From Cephalotus follicularis (lineage: Eukaryota; Streptophyta; Magnoliopsida; Oxalidales; Cephalotaceae), in assembly GCA_001972305.1 (NCBI GenBank), contig BDDD01000894.1, forward strand, positions 62,001 through 126,000: a stretch of 64,000 nucleotides of DNA, written 5' to 3'. The notes beneath the pieces are model-generated. The model ran no database searches. It was not told the DNA's origin and saw only the letters and a program-made list of their open reading frames with translations. Shown in pieces: positions 33,039 through 43,915 of this stretch (position 1 is the first letter of the stretch; each line of letters begins with the position of its first letter). A program made the translations under genes and the position numbers.

Positions 33039-33861
33039 TTATAACGCATTTAGTATATAAAACACAGTTCACAGTACAAAGCGTCAACGGTTTTCGAGCA
33101 GTCGTCGTCTTCTTCCTCATGACATGACCAAACAGTGACATTTCCACAACAATAGCTTGCAATCCAACATGCATAAAGCCCAAAAAACTGACATGCAACA
33201 TCATATTACACATCTAGTACAACATAGCATCATTTTAGTGACCAAAAATAGTTAAACAAGCCATGCAATCCATGCATAAACATCACTGAACAAACACAAT
33301 TGAACACAAATATACAAGTATGGCTTCCCCTACCTCTGGACTCAAGTTAGAAGCCGAAAGTCCACCTTTTTTAGTATCCAATCAGTCACTTTGAGTCCCT
33401 AGGTATGGCTTGGAAGCTCCCTGGTTCGTCCCAATAGTTGTTGTGCAAGCTCCAAGCTTCCTTTGCTCAACAATGGTGGTCTCTCTCTCTCTCTTTCACT
33501 TTCTGTTTTCTTACTCTGGTGTATTAGCCAAACCAAGGACAAAGAGAGGAGTATTTATGCTTTGGGCAATTCTCTCTCTCCTTCTCCATTCCCGTTGCAT
33601 GGATTTCCCAGGTCCCATTTCCCTATTTCCCCTATTTCCCAGTTTTTATTCTTTTTATCTAACTTTCTGTCATTGCAGGTCATGGAACCATATTCCCTAG
33701 CATGCAACTTCTAAGGCCACTTGTCTGGAGCATGCCTGGTACCTTACAAGCATGGCTAACACGTTTCATGTGCATGTGAAGGCACCAGGAAGGTGATATA
33801 CACATGTCCCTTGCTCCACGTCCTATGTCAGCGCATAAACACGCCTGATATTTGATGCTAA

Positions 33862-33959
33862 GCGTCGACGTTCACATGCAGGTGTCGACGCTTATGTGTT
33901 TGAATTAAGCATGCATTTTAATTTCTTAGGCGTCAATGCTTCACTCAAGGCGTCAACGC
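33862..33959. repeat. GTCGAC array 2 in gypsy C LTR
   Basis: Pairs at 33862/33882 (GCGTCGACGT, GTGTCGACGC) and 33930/33950 (GCGTCAATGC, GCGTCAACGC), each 20 bp apart. Located about 200-290 bp from the LTR boundary, the place where gypsy A and B have their second CAGTCGRCTG cluster. Confidence 0.85.
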
Positions 33960-34151
33960 TTTAGTCCTCAAAACTGTGCCATTTTGACTTGATTTGCAAT
34001 ATTAACAATTCTTTTACATCCCTCCTCTAACACCAACATTATTAGAGTTTGGAAAATATCATTAAAGCCTGGAAAACCACCACTTTATTAATTCCACAAA
34101 AAGTACAATTACATCATGAAATTACATCATAAGAAAATCCCAGGCGTTACA

Positions 34152-34420
34152 TCCACCCCCCCTTCAAAGAATTTCGTCCTCGAAATTAAAAACAATACTA
34201 GAACAAGTGCGGGTAACGCTCTCGGATATGTACCTCATGTTCCCACGTGGCTTCATCTAGTTGGTGGAACTGCCATTGAACCATGACCATGGATATGGTT
34301 CGGTTCCTCAAAATATGTGTCTTCCAATATAGAATCTGTATTGGCAACTCCTCACAAGATAAGTCATCTCGTACATGAACAGTATCATAATCCAGGACAT
34401 GTGACGGGTCTGGGATATAT
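34152..34420 (-). pseudogene. gypsy C pol 3' end, right part of integrase C-terminus
   Basis: Starts with the polypurine tract complement (TCCACCCCCCCTTC) next to the LTR. The reverse strand then codes the chromodomain-like end (WEHEVHIRERYPHLF, MVQWQFHQLDEATW) and part of the integrase C-terminal domain. It is cut at 34420 by the solo copia LTR and resumes at 36628. Confidence 0.85.
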
Positions 34421-36622
34421 TGTTAGATGTAGTGACCCGACAAGCCATTAGATGGGTTGTCATATTATATCATATATTGTATGAAACAATCTTATTCCTT
34501 CTATATATGATGTGTGCTAATTTTGTTATGGCTATATCACTTGTGTTTTATCACTTAATTGAAGTAGTTTATTATATACATGCTTACACTTGTGATGCCC
34601 TGACATAAGGTTGGATGCCTAGCATGGAGGCTGTGAGATTGGTTACCTTATTCCCTATGTCAAATTGGTTCCAAGTCATAGGTTCACTTTATGGGCATTA
34701 GTGAACCAGATAGACTTGTGCATATATTGCCTGCTCATGGAATTGGAGGATGGATTCTCTCACTACCATCTGTGTTGGACACTAGGGAAAATATGGGGCG
34801 TGCGCTGGGAGCGTGTACACTGAACAGGACCCACATAGGAGACACTGTTTAGATAGTCGCTATTCTCGTGTCAGTAGTGGTTCCTACTTGTTACGGTTGT
34901 GTATAAGTGATGATCACTTAGCGAGTTCTCAAACTCGTCTGAACCTTAGACCTGAGCGACTGCTCTATATTGTTTGGAGACGGTTATGCTTTGATCTTCA
35001 CCTTACCTAGTCCTTGCTGGCAATCGGGTGGTCTTTGGGTATGATCGAATCTATACGAATATAAGTGAGTGCGCAATATGGGATTGTCACACTTGAGTGA
35101 AGGTGATCGGCTCAATTATGATCTGATTATACTTTGGACTTATGAAATCCTTGGCCAAGGTGTAGGTAGACTGGAAATTAGAATTCCGGAGAGTTTGCCA
35201 AAGGTCCTAGTAATGATCAGATATTTTAGCCATTGAGGTATTATCTAGGGTTGACACATATCTTTACCATAGACCTCAATCGGGGCCAAGCATGGCAAGG
35301 GATTATAGTACACATGAACCGACGACTTAGAAAATCTAGAGTTAATGAGGTGTATGATAGATTATGGGAAAATTAATTAGATTAATTTTTCCATATGAAT
35401 AATATTAGATATTATTTCGAAAGCAAGTAAATTGATCTAGGATCATTTAGAATGGCTAAGCTGAACCCTAGGGGTATTTCGGTCATTTATGAACACCTCC
35501 GATTTTAACCAGGATTTTATAGGGTCCCTGCCCGATAATGATTGGTACATAAATATGTTGGACATATTAAGCCTTGGTGAAAATTTATAAAATCAAATAT
35601 CGGTTAGGTGGATCTTGCATTTTGTGGAAACACATTTACTTGATCTTACTTAATCAATATTAGAAGGGATAAAATGAGTTAGACTCTATTTGCCTAACCA
35701 GCCTGTGTAAGCGTCGACGCCTTCTAAGAAAGCATCGACGCGTAACATTAGACAAAGCATCGATGCCTTCTTGGAAAGCGTCGATGCCTAACATTTGAAA
35801 TGTATAGTGTTATTACATATAAGCGTCGACGCATATTGGAAGGCGTCGATGCTTAGTGCACGACGTGGGTTCCCTGGGTGGACAAAAATCATGCACAGGT
35901 TTTCTCTCTCCCACTACCTCCCACTACCGATGGTTTACTCCCTTCTCTGCATGATGGGGGACATTATTAGATCATGGTTCCATGATTCCTAAAATATAGG
36001 AACATGATCAAGAAGTGGAGGTGAGGTTGAGCTTTAGAGTGAGGGATAAATGGGGCTGGTATAAGGCATTCCAGGAGAGCATTTTTATAGGGGCTTCTGT
36101 TGGGAAAAATAGAAAGGGGGTTCTCTGGTTCTCTTGGCATTCCTCCTATGATTATACACCAAACATTGTAGCTTATCTGGGGTGGATTGACAATTACAAC
36201 CCTTGTCAACACCAATGCACCCTTTGTGAGTTTTGAGAAGAAGAGAGAGTGAAGAACACAGGCTGGTTTTATTGTGTTCTTGCTGGTCGGGAGCAGTTGC
36301 TGAACCAGGGATTTTTGAACCATTTGAGGGAGTCTTCACAAGCTTGTTGCGGAAAAGACAAAGGAGCCATCACCGTAGGTATATCTCCTTGTCTCCCTCT
36401 CTTTTTCCCACGTTTGTGTGTCACCATTACTTGCTATGGTGACACCAATTCAACTCTTGTGTTGATATGGTGATCCATGAGGCCTGTGGTCAAGCCATAA
36501 TGGACTGTTTTTGCTTTTGTTGGGCATTCTTCCGCTGCCATTTATGCTCTAAAAGTTTTGTTCTACAACCTATGCACCTTAGTCCATTTATGGCATTGGA
36601 ATTGGTTAAACCGATTCCATCA
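34421..36622 (+). mobile_element. Solo copia-1-family LTR inserted in gypsy C pol
   Basis: A complete 2202-bp LTR from TGTTAGATGTAGTGACCCGA to AAACCGATTCCATCA. It is flanked by TATAT at 34416-34420 and 36623-36627, a perfect 5-bp target duplication, and the gypsy pol reading continues across it. A solo LTR of this kind forms by recombination between the two LTRs of a full element. It carries a six-copy palindrome array at 35711-35852. Useful as the intact reference for the copia-1 LTR. Confidence 0.93.
35711..35852. repeat. GTCGAC array in solo copia LTR
   Basis: Pairs at 35711/35732, 35757/35778 and 35823/35843 (21, 21 and 20 bp). Forms are GCGTCGACGC, GCATCGACGC, GCATCGATGC, GCGTCGATGC, GCGTCGACGC and GCGTCGATGC. 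Spacers run CTTCTAAGAAA and CTTCTTGGAAA, which are partly self-complementary. Confidence 0.9.
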
Positions 36623-36627
36623 TATAT

Positions 36628-36766
36628 CTCCTCAGCATAGACACATGAAAGTCATCGTGCACATTTGATAGTGCAGGAGGTAAGGCAAGCTAGTAGGCTA
36701 CCTCCCCAACTCTTTCCAAAACCTCAAAAGGACCAATATAGCGTGGAGCTAATTTTCTCTTTTTTC
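36628..36766 (-). pseudogene. gypsy C pol 3' end, left part
   Basis: Continuation of 34152-34420 after the solo LTR. The reverse strand encodes the integrase C-terminal stretch (KLAPRYIGPFE-like, then VHDDFHVSMLRRY). It stops abruptly at about 36766 in CTCTTTTTT, where unrelated GC-rich DNA follows. Confidence 0.8.
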
Positions 36767-37691
36767 CAACCGAAAACAGAATTTAACAGAGTAGGGTTCA
36801 GAGTTTACCGAAAGCAGACGGAACAGATAATCATGCCGCGGAATCAGAGCGGATCACACCTATGTGGAGAACGGAGTCGGAAACTATCCAAAACATGTTG
36901 CCGGAGACTGCCGTGCGTGGGCTCACGCGCCGCCGCTGGCTGGCGCGTGTCTGTCACGTGCGGTCGACCAGTAGCAGTGAGGGTCCGATCTGGAGCGTTT
37001 GAGGCTGGGGATCACATATCCGGGGCGCGTTTGCCACAACGCCGCAGCATTTGGCCAGAACGAAGACATTTGACCGCGATTGACTTTGCACCAATCTGCT
37101 TTTCCGGTGTCACCAAAGGTCGGGGATGGTCGGGTTCGCTTCATCTCGATGCCAGGATGCTGAATATGTGATTGTCTTGTCGTGATGATCACCAGAGACG
37201 GAGCTATGGTGCTCGACAGTGGCGGGGAGAGAAGACGCCGTGCACACCGATTGGGTCGTTGGCCGGTGCAGGGGTTGGGTCAGGTGGACTCAGGAGGTCA
37301 TGGGGGTTCGACCGGTGCCTTCGCTACGCCATATCGGTACCGACACCGATGGCAGGGGTAGAGAGGGGAGAGAGAACAGGATAGAGAGGGTGGCGGGGAG
37401 AAAGAGAGGGAGTGGGAGAGAAAACAATTTTTAATATAAAATTAGGGTTTTTAAATGTTTAAATGCTGAAATTGGGTTTGAACAAATAAATAAAATGCCA
37501 AAAAAATGTTTTATTTATTCATGGACTTAATATCAAAACCCACTAGGCTAAGGCCAAAACCCGCTTAGCCTAGCCAAAAGCAAAACAAACTGAAAAATGG
37601 GCAGTCCACAAACCGAAAAATAAATTGACAGCCCATATGAAACAGATCGAAAAGCCCAAAAATTCTACACAAAAAAATGGGATATTACACT
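36767..37691 (-). repeat. GC-rich LTR-like segment, antisense
   Basis: No convincing gene. In the sense (reverse) direction it starts TGTAATATCCCA, then GGGCTTTTCG and other GGGCT motifs, then a long CT-rich leader-like stretch (CTCTCTCCCCTCTCTACCCC), then GC-rich sequence at 36830-37350. This is how several chromovirus LTRs are built. ORFs of 60-170 codons occur here simply because GC content is high; they show no known domain. The left edge adjoins the gypsy C pol scrap. Confidence 0.45.
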
Positions 37692-38164
37692 CCAAGTGAG
37701 AGCTACTGCACTGTATTGTTTTCTCAAATGAGATTCTACTAAAACTTCTTTTACTGATTCTCTTTCAAAAGAGATTATTGTTATATTACATTATATATGG
37801 AATACTATTGTATTGTATACTGTATTGACTGTGTTTGATAGTTTCTGATGGTCTTGTGATCGGAGTGTATCACAGACTACGGAGGCGAGCCTAGGGGCCA
37901 GGAGTTGGCTAGAGCTTATACACCAAACTTGTCTGCAACACAGACAGTGACTGTTAGTTGCCTGCCAAGTGTCGGCAATACTATTTACCTTTTCTATCAT
38001 CATCAGAGTGCATGGTGGTAGTTATGTGGTGCATCGTTGGGGCTAAGAGGTAGCGACAGATGACACCCACTATTGGTCTTCGGAGAACTTGATTGTTTGT
38101 ACCCTTGTGCGGTATGATTGATACATAACTGATTGTAGCCATTTGGCATGGTTGCTTATATCTA

Positions 38165-38221
<57 letters not shown>

Positions 38222-38620
38222 TGTTTTCAAATGTAAACTATCATGCATGACTGCATACATATATTCATCTTCATGCATATTTCCTACTTAGCCGAGTGAG
38301 GACAAAGGCTAATACCTACAATTGCAGATTACCGAAGGAAAGTGGAGACTTGTTGTTGAAGCGGTATTCTCAAAGGTTAAATTTAAGGTTGTAATTGTAA
38401 TAAAAGTCATACCCTGTTATGTTATATTTACATTCTCAATATGTATTACATAACTTTTGTCTTGTAATGAAGCTTAAGCATGTAGTATGGGCTAAATTTG
38501 TATGCTACTTGAACAATCCAGTATAATGTTTATGCTTCCGTAAAGTTTTTAAACATTCAATTATTGGTAAATACTAGATTAAATGCTTAACCATATGTTA
38601 AATAAAGATGGGGTGTGATA
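37692..38620 (+). repeat. Gypsy LTR 3' portion, sense orientation
   Basis: Contains, in sense, GGGGCCAGGAGTTGGC, CCGAGTGAGGACAAAGGCTA and the LTR end GGGGTGTGATA, the reverse complements of landmarks in gypsy A-C LTRs. It ends at 38620, directly against Sirevirus pol. The palindrome clusters of the other LTRs are not present in this part. A CT/TA microsatellite lies at 38162-38220. Confidence 0.7.
38162..38220. repeat. (CT)n(TA)n compound microsatellite
   Basis: About 25 CT units with one interruption, followed by five TA units, at the position where gypsy A-C LTRs have their TA-rich run. Confidence 0.9.
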
Positions 38621-39200
38621 GTCTTATTGTGAAGAGCTTCTTGGTAACTTTGAGAGGATTCTCCATGTATAGGCGCCTCCTTTTTACTATCTTCTAGATT
38701 TAGCTTCTCAACTCCATTTTCAATAAAATCTGTAGAGTCAACATCAATAACTTCTTTTGCAAGTTTTGGGTTAGATTCATAAAAAATTGCATGCATAGAT
38801 TCTTCAACAAGTAATGTTCTTTTATTAAAACATCTAAAAGCTCTACTGGTACTTGAATATCTGAGAAATATACCTTCTTCTAATTTGGAGTTGAACTTAC
38901 TAAGATGGTCTTTTCGGTTGTTGTGGATGAAGGACTTGCATCCGAAGGCATGAAAGTAACTAATGTTAGGCTTTCTCCCCCACCATAATTCATATGGAGT
39001 CTTTTTTAGAATAGGCCTTATCAATATTCGATTCAAGACATAACATGAAGTATTTATGGCTTCTGCCCAAAAATATTTTAGCAAATTATTTTCGTTTAAA
39101 AGAGCTCTACACATTTATTGTAAAGTTCAGTTCTTCCTTTCAACAACCCCATTTTGTTGGGGTGTTCTAGGTGTAGAGAACTCATGAATAAGCCATTTTC
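38621..39200 (-). pseudogene. Sirevirus integrase C-terminal part
   Basis: Reverse strand: the frame changes near 39190 (one base lost after FCNENG), and TPRTPQQNGVVERKN follows in the new frame with the catalytic glutamate kept but with stops after KN and TLQ. Then MCRALLNENNLLKYFWAEA, NTSCYVLNRILIRPILKKTP, YFHAFGCKSFIHNN and FNKRTLLVEESMH, a typical Sirevirus integrase-to-RT linker. RT and RNase H are missing; the coding sequence ends at 38621 against an LTR fragment. Confidence 0.85.
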
Positions 39201-40020
39201 ATTGCAAAAGTTTTCAAAAAGATGATTTTCAAATTCTTTTCCATGATCACTTCTAATTGTTAAAATAGAAGTGTCCTTTTCTTTTTGAACAATTTTACAA
39301 AAGTTTGAAAACTCTTTAAAAGCCATATTTTTGTGGGCAAGGAAAATAGTTAATGTATATCTAGAGTAATAATCAACAATAACCATAGCATATGATTTAC
39401 CACATAGACTTCTTACATCAATCGGTCCGAATAAATCAATATGCAATAGTTGTAATGGCCTAGTTGTAGAGACTATATCTTTGCTCTTAAAATATGCTCT
39501 AGTTTGCTTCCCATACTGACATGCGTCACATATTTTATCTTTTTCAAAACTAGTTTTGGGAAGGCCTTTAACTAGTTCATGTTTTAAAAGTTTTGAAATA
39601 GTTGACATACCAACATGTCGTAGTCTCCTATGCCATAACCAACTATCATCGTTTTTCGATACAAGACATTTTACATTTTGTAAATCATATATATGTACAA
39701 TATATACATTTCCATGTCTATATCCAATAAACTTAGTTTGGTTATTTTTGATGTCTACTTTACAAGAATCTTTTTCAAAAATGACTCTACAATCCTTGTC
39801 ATATAATTGACTTATGCTCAAGAGATTGTGTTTGAGTCCATCAACATATAAAGCATTATGAATGGAGGTTTGATCATTACTTATGGAGCCGAAAACCATG
39901 ATCTTTCCTTTCGCATTGTCTCCAAATGTTACATATCCTCCTTGCTTTGATTCAAAGTTGATAAGTAACCTCTTGTCACCGGTCATATGCTTAGAGCACC
40001 CACTATCCAAATACCATTAC
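39096..40020 (-). pseudogene. Sirevirus protease and integrase core
   Basis: Starts at the protease motif YLDSGCSKHMTGDKRL (D-S-G intact), then GGYVTFGDNAKGKI, LKHNLLSISQLYDKDC; the GAG-pre-integrase domain (WLWHRRLRHVGMSTISKL, CDACQYGKQTRAYF); and the integrase core with LHIDLFGPI and IRSDHGKEFEN carrying two of the three acidic residues. SKNVVSTTRPL-type wording and HGKEFEN are typical of SIRE-lineage copia elements. A stop lies just upstream of the protease. Confidence 0.9.
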
Positions 40021-40685
40021 GTCTTCTTGGATAATGCCTTCAAGCATATCTACAAAAAATAAATTCAAAATTTTGTTTGAGGTACCCAACAAATTTTGGG
40101 TCCTTTTGGATTACAATGGTTCCTTTAGGAACCCAAATTTTGTAATTCTAACAAAATTTGAATTATGCAATATATTTCTCTTGTAAAAACATGAAGAGGA
40201 AACGTGACCTTATTTACTACAATTATTACAAGTGACATTTACATTTATTTTATACATGACATTTCTCTTATACATGAGATTTTTCTTATAGAAGCAAGAA
40301 GATGACACATGTCCATATTTGCCACAATAGTTACAAGAAATATTTACAATTTTCTTATTCATGGCATTTCTCTTATGAAAACAAGATGAAGATACAGGTC
40401 CATTTCTACCACAATGGTTACAAGAAATATTTACATTTTTCTTTTTAATAGAGACTTTTTCAATCTTATCCTTTTCAATCTTTTATTTTCTTTCAAAGAA
40501 GTTTTGGTAAAGCTTGACATCATTCATTTCTTCATATCCTAAATCTACTTTATCAAAAACACATCTATTGCATTCCTAAAAGGTTTTCTAGTTTTTCACT
40601 ACTATTAAAAAGCTTTGAGAAAGTTTTCTCTAGCGCATCTATCTAAATTTTAAGATTTTCATTTTCCTTTTCTAAGAAATGTATT
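40021..40685 (-). pseudogene. Sirevirus gag C-terminal region with three zinc-knuckle copies
   Basis: The reverse strand shows three tandem CCHC-like motifs about 100 bp apart: CNHCGRNGPVSSSC (near 40385-40425, with histidine replaced by proline), CNYCGKYGHVSSSC (near 40292-40336) and CNNCSK-stop-GHVSSSC (near 40190-40235). Each is preceded by a VNISC/VNVTC and separated by basic FYKKN/MYKRN segments. Towards the protease a VPKGTIVIQKDPK-like segment follows, as expected in Sireviruses. The segment has several stops and shifts. Zinc knuckles bind the genomic RNA. Confidence 0.7.
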
Positions 40686-41908
40686 TCATTTTCTAAAAAT
40701 ATATATTTCAACATCGTTTGAATTATCTTTAGTAGTCAAGTTAATTAAGTTTAATTCATCATTCTCATTTGTTAAACTTTTGACCTTTCTCTTTAAGGAA
40801 GCTATGATAGAACTATATTTTTCAACAATAATAACGAGTTCATCGTAGCCTACCTCATCATTGTCCTCTTCTTCTTCTTCCTCAATGGCCATCAAAGCCA
40901 ATTGAGCCACTTCTTCACGTGAGTCTTCATCCGAACTTGACTCGTCACTATCGTCCCAAGTAGCGAGCATAGCTTTCTTCTTCTTCAAATGCTCCTTGTT
41001 TTTGAGTCTTGGGCAATCGCTTTTGTATTGCATTCAAAACATAAGATCTCTTCGAGTTTGCTTGATTCTCATTTTTGATGAAATTTCTTGTTTGGTTGAC
41101 CACCAAACTTCTTTTTGCTTGCTAGGAATTTTTTGAACTTCCGTGTGATAAGAGCAAGCTCTTCATCACTATCTCATTCGGAATCTTCAATTTCAGATGA
41201 TTTCAAAGCAACAATCTTTTTCTTTATTTTTTCTTTTTCTTCATCATCATCCTTCTTTTGCGTTGATAGCTCATGGGTCATTAGAGACCCTAGAATATCC
41301 TCCAAGGGAAGGGTGTTGAGACCGTTTGCTTCTTCGATTGCGGTAACCTTGGCCATCCATGTTCTTGGCAAACACCTAAGAATATTTCTTACAATTTCAC
41401 TATTAGAATACACTTTATCTAGATCTTGCAATGCATTTATAATATTAGTGAATCGTGTGAACATGGATTTGATGTCTTCATTTTCATTCATTGTAAACAT
41501 CTCATAATCATGAACAAGCATACTTATTTTAGCCTATTTGACTTGATTGGTACCTTCATAGGTGATCTCAAGCCTATCCCACATTTCTTTAGCCGAAAAG
41601 CAAGATGAAACTCTATTAAAATCACTAGAATTTATAGCACATATTCTGATATGTTTAGCTTTGCCGTTCATTTGAACTCTCCTCCTATCTTCATCATTAT
41701 AGCTACTTCTAGGTTTAGGAATTGGTTCACCATTTTTGTTTTGAATAGTGGTGAAGTTTAGACCATCAACAATGAGGTCCCATAAGTTATAGTCTAAGGA
41801 TTGGACGAAAATGGTCATTTTAGCCTTCCAATGGCTATAGTTATTGCCATCAAAGTATGGTGGCTTGAAGATATTTTGGCTTTCTCTAGGGTTCATGTTC
41901 ATTGTCAT
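40686..41908 (-). pseudogene. Sirevirus gag
   Basis: Gag starts at 41908 (MTMNMNPRESQNIFKPPYFD), followed by NNYSHWKAKMTIFVQSLDYN, AKEMWDRLEITYEGTNQVK. A TAG at 41534 is followed in frame by LVHDYEMFTMNENEDIKSMF and LRCLPRTWMAKVTAIEEA to a TGA at 41174. A frame change near 41030 destroys the first zinc knuckle (CFECN...SDCPRL, with the middle lost). The rest is an acidic, Glu-rich coiled-coil-like stretch (40686-41033). Role: capsid and RNA binding. Confidence 0.88.
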
Positions 41909-41956
41909 AGTAGATCTTTAAGGCTCTAGCAATTTAGAATTATAAGCCTACCGTTC

Positions 41957-41966
41957 TTTGATACCA
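41957..41966 (-). other. Sirevirus primer-binding site
   Basis: Reverse strand TGGTATCAAA(G), two bases after the LTR end ...ATTTTCA. It fits initiator tRNA-Met with one change. Confidence 0.85.
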
Positions 41967-41968
41967 AT

Positions 41969-42505
41969 TGAAAATACTACAAGGGATGGTGAATTGTAGT
42001 ATTAAAGAACTTATTGAACTTTTTCCGGAATATCAAATTAAACTATAAAATACTACAAGGGATGGTGAATTTGAAATTGTCTGCTTAAAGCATTGAAGCT
42101 TTGAAATTGTTGTCGACGATTTGGCACAACGCGCTGACGGTTGCTCCAGAGCATTGCCACTTTGTGTCAATCAAAAGACCTTAAATGTTTCTATGCTAGA
42201 CCACTGATATACTGTCCTTAAGCGCTGACGCCTTGGACTTAAGCACTGACGCTTCACTCTGAACGTCGACTCTTTAAGCAATTTCTCTTTAGCTTAAAGC
42301 TCTTCAACTGTTGACGCTTTGTACACAACCTTCGTAGGTTTCCTTAAGCGCTGACGGTTGCATCATGATCGTCGACGCTTTACCCTGTTTATGCAATTCC
42401 TAGTTTTGTTTTGCAATGTTTTAACTCTTCTTGCACAAAAAAAAACGGCGTTAGATGCAAATATGTTATCATAAAAATTCGGATTGAGACATAAATGTTA
42501 ACTGT
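41969..42505 (-). repeat. Sirevirus 5' LTR (partial)
   Basis: Plus strand begins TGAAAATACTACAAGGGATG, and a 25-bp piece of this start is repeated about 75 bp further (about 42046). Most of the remainder is a palindrome array. The LTR is cut near 42505 by copia integrase sequence, so it is about 0.5 kb of a normally longer LTR. Confidence 0.75.
42110..42378. repeat. GTCGAC/GCTGAC array in Sirevirus LTR
   Basis: Copies start at 42110/42131, 42222/42243/42263, 42308, 42348/42369 with distances 21, 21, 20, 21. Some read (C/T)GTCGACG(C/A), others GCGCTGACG(C/G), a variant with the two central-left bases exchanged that occurs only in this element. Spacers often carry TTAAG. Confidence 0.8.
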
Positions 42506-42913
42506 TTATGTTGGGTTTCCTCCCTTTAAATACCTCGTAAGGTATGAAGGGGACGGATTTCGATGGAATCTGGTTTAGGATGTACGTTGTCGCTTGCAAC
42601 GCATAACCCATAATGATATTTGAAGATCAGTAGAAGACATCATGGACCGGACCATATTTATCAAGGTCCGATTCCTCCATTCAGACACACCATTATGCTA
42701 TGGTGTTCTTGGAGGTGTCCACTAAGAGAGAATTCCGTTATCTCTCAGATAACTTTGGAATTCAGCAGACAAGTGTTCGCCCCCACGGTCCGACCGAAGT
42801 GTTTTAATGGGATTCCTCGTTTGCTTCTCTACTTCTAATATGAATTCCTTAAACCTCTCAAAGGAGTCATATGTGTGTTTCATTAGAAACACGTGCCCAA
42901 ACCGCGATAGATC
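42506..42913 (-). pseudogene. Copia integrase fragment
   Basis: Reverse strand encodes RFGHVFLMKH, FERFKEFI, VEKQTRNPIKTL, DRGGE, AEFQSYLRDNGILS and NGVSEWRNRTLINMVRSMM, with stops before WTPP and after TP. This is the integrase core of a copia close to copia-1 and copia-3. It is cut at 42914 by the start of the copia-3 LTR (flanking 5 bases AGATC), so it is the site into which copia-3 inserted. Confidence 0.85.
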
Positions 42914-43719
42914 TGTTAGAGATAAAGTGAGTCGAGCTTGTATTTACTTTATCTTGTATAAACGATTTATAAATTCAATAAAGATGTTTATGTTTTATCA
43001 ATGGCTATGAGTTCGTTTCATTAATACATGCTTTATCAATTGTAAATGAATGTCCTGGAATAAGGTTAGAGAACTGAGATCATGATGTGCGAGTTGGAAT
43101 CTCGGTGTACTTTATTTCGAATCTTCCTGGTCATAGTGTAACGACCCGTTTCGAAACACCCTTACCTATCCCGAACGAGCCGTTCATTTGGGATAACTTT
43201 GGCCATAACCCATGGCACGAATTTGTTTTATATATATATTTGATTTTTCCCCTGTCCAAGCAATACATTCACACCATACAAAGATAAATGAAAGGTAGAA
43301 TGAGACACATCCATTTTATAGTGGTTCATCATAGAAAATGCCTACGTCCACTTCCTCAATCATCCATGAGGTTCCACTAGTATGAAATTCTTTACATACA
43401 GGGTATTTACATAGCTCATAAAAATACAGAAATTCCATTTCCCAAAAGCCCACTACAACTTAATGCATGGCTGCTTTCACTGCCAATGCCATATAAATAT
43501 CAGCATATGCAGACTTCCTATAACAGCCCCAACGATCACAAGATTGGAGAAGGAGAAACTATCTACTGCATATCTCAAAATCACTGAGAAGATATATATG
43601 TATATGACGAGAGAACTACCAGAACAAAGAATGGAAGAATAGCCTCACAGGCCATCGATAGCAGAGCAGCCGCACCAGACATCATTTAGCCAGAGAAGTT
43701 GTACCAAATAAAAGCCGCT

Positions 43720-43915
43720 GCAAAATTCTAGACCACAACGCTGCATAATACCAGACCATAAGCGCGAGACCAAAATGCCGGACCACAAGCGCTGCATGAT
43801 GCCAGACCACAAGCACCAGACCAACCATGCATAGTCAGATGACAAAATGCCAGACCACAAGCGCCGCATAATCAGACCAACCACGCATAGTCAGACCTCA
43901 ATGCCAGTAAGACCA
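43720..43915. repeat. CCAGACCACAAGCGC-type degenerate repeats
   Basis: The words CCAGACCA(C/T)AAGCGC, (A)TAATCAGACC and CATAGTCAGA recur every 25-60 bp. Not a clean period. Inside the 3-kb LTR-like insertion. Confidence 0.6.

Larger units (their letters stand above)
31584..34151 (-). repeat. gypsy C LTR
   Basis: About 2568 bp, TGTCACACCCCG to CCCAGGCGTTACA. It follows the same plan as gypsy A and B LTRs: GGGGTTAGCCTTTGTCCTCA, a TA-rich run, CAACTCCTGG(C/T)CCC, then GCAATGCATACAAATGCTCA immediately before palindrome cluster 1, a CCCCTACCT...CAAGTTAG block, a CT-rich tract (33478-33506), and cluster 2. Unlike A and B, its palindromes are of the GCGTCGACGC word. Confidence 0.9.

Noticed and set aside
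33410-33714. Hydrophobic open frames with possible signal peptide in gypsy C LTR
   Set aside because: They are translations of the CT-rich tract (Leu/Ser/Phe runs), which is a normal part of these LTRs.
35967-36323. 118-codon minus-strand open frame in the solo LTR
   Set aside because: Lies wholly within an LTR that is bounded by target duplications. Copies in LTR 1 and LTR 2 do not keep the frame.
36665-37171. 168-codon plus-strand open frame
   Set aside because: Starts inside antisense gypsy integrase and runs into the GC-rich LTR-like segment. It mixes two unrelated sequences and shows no domain.
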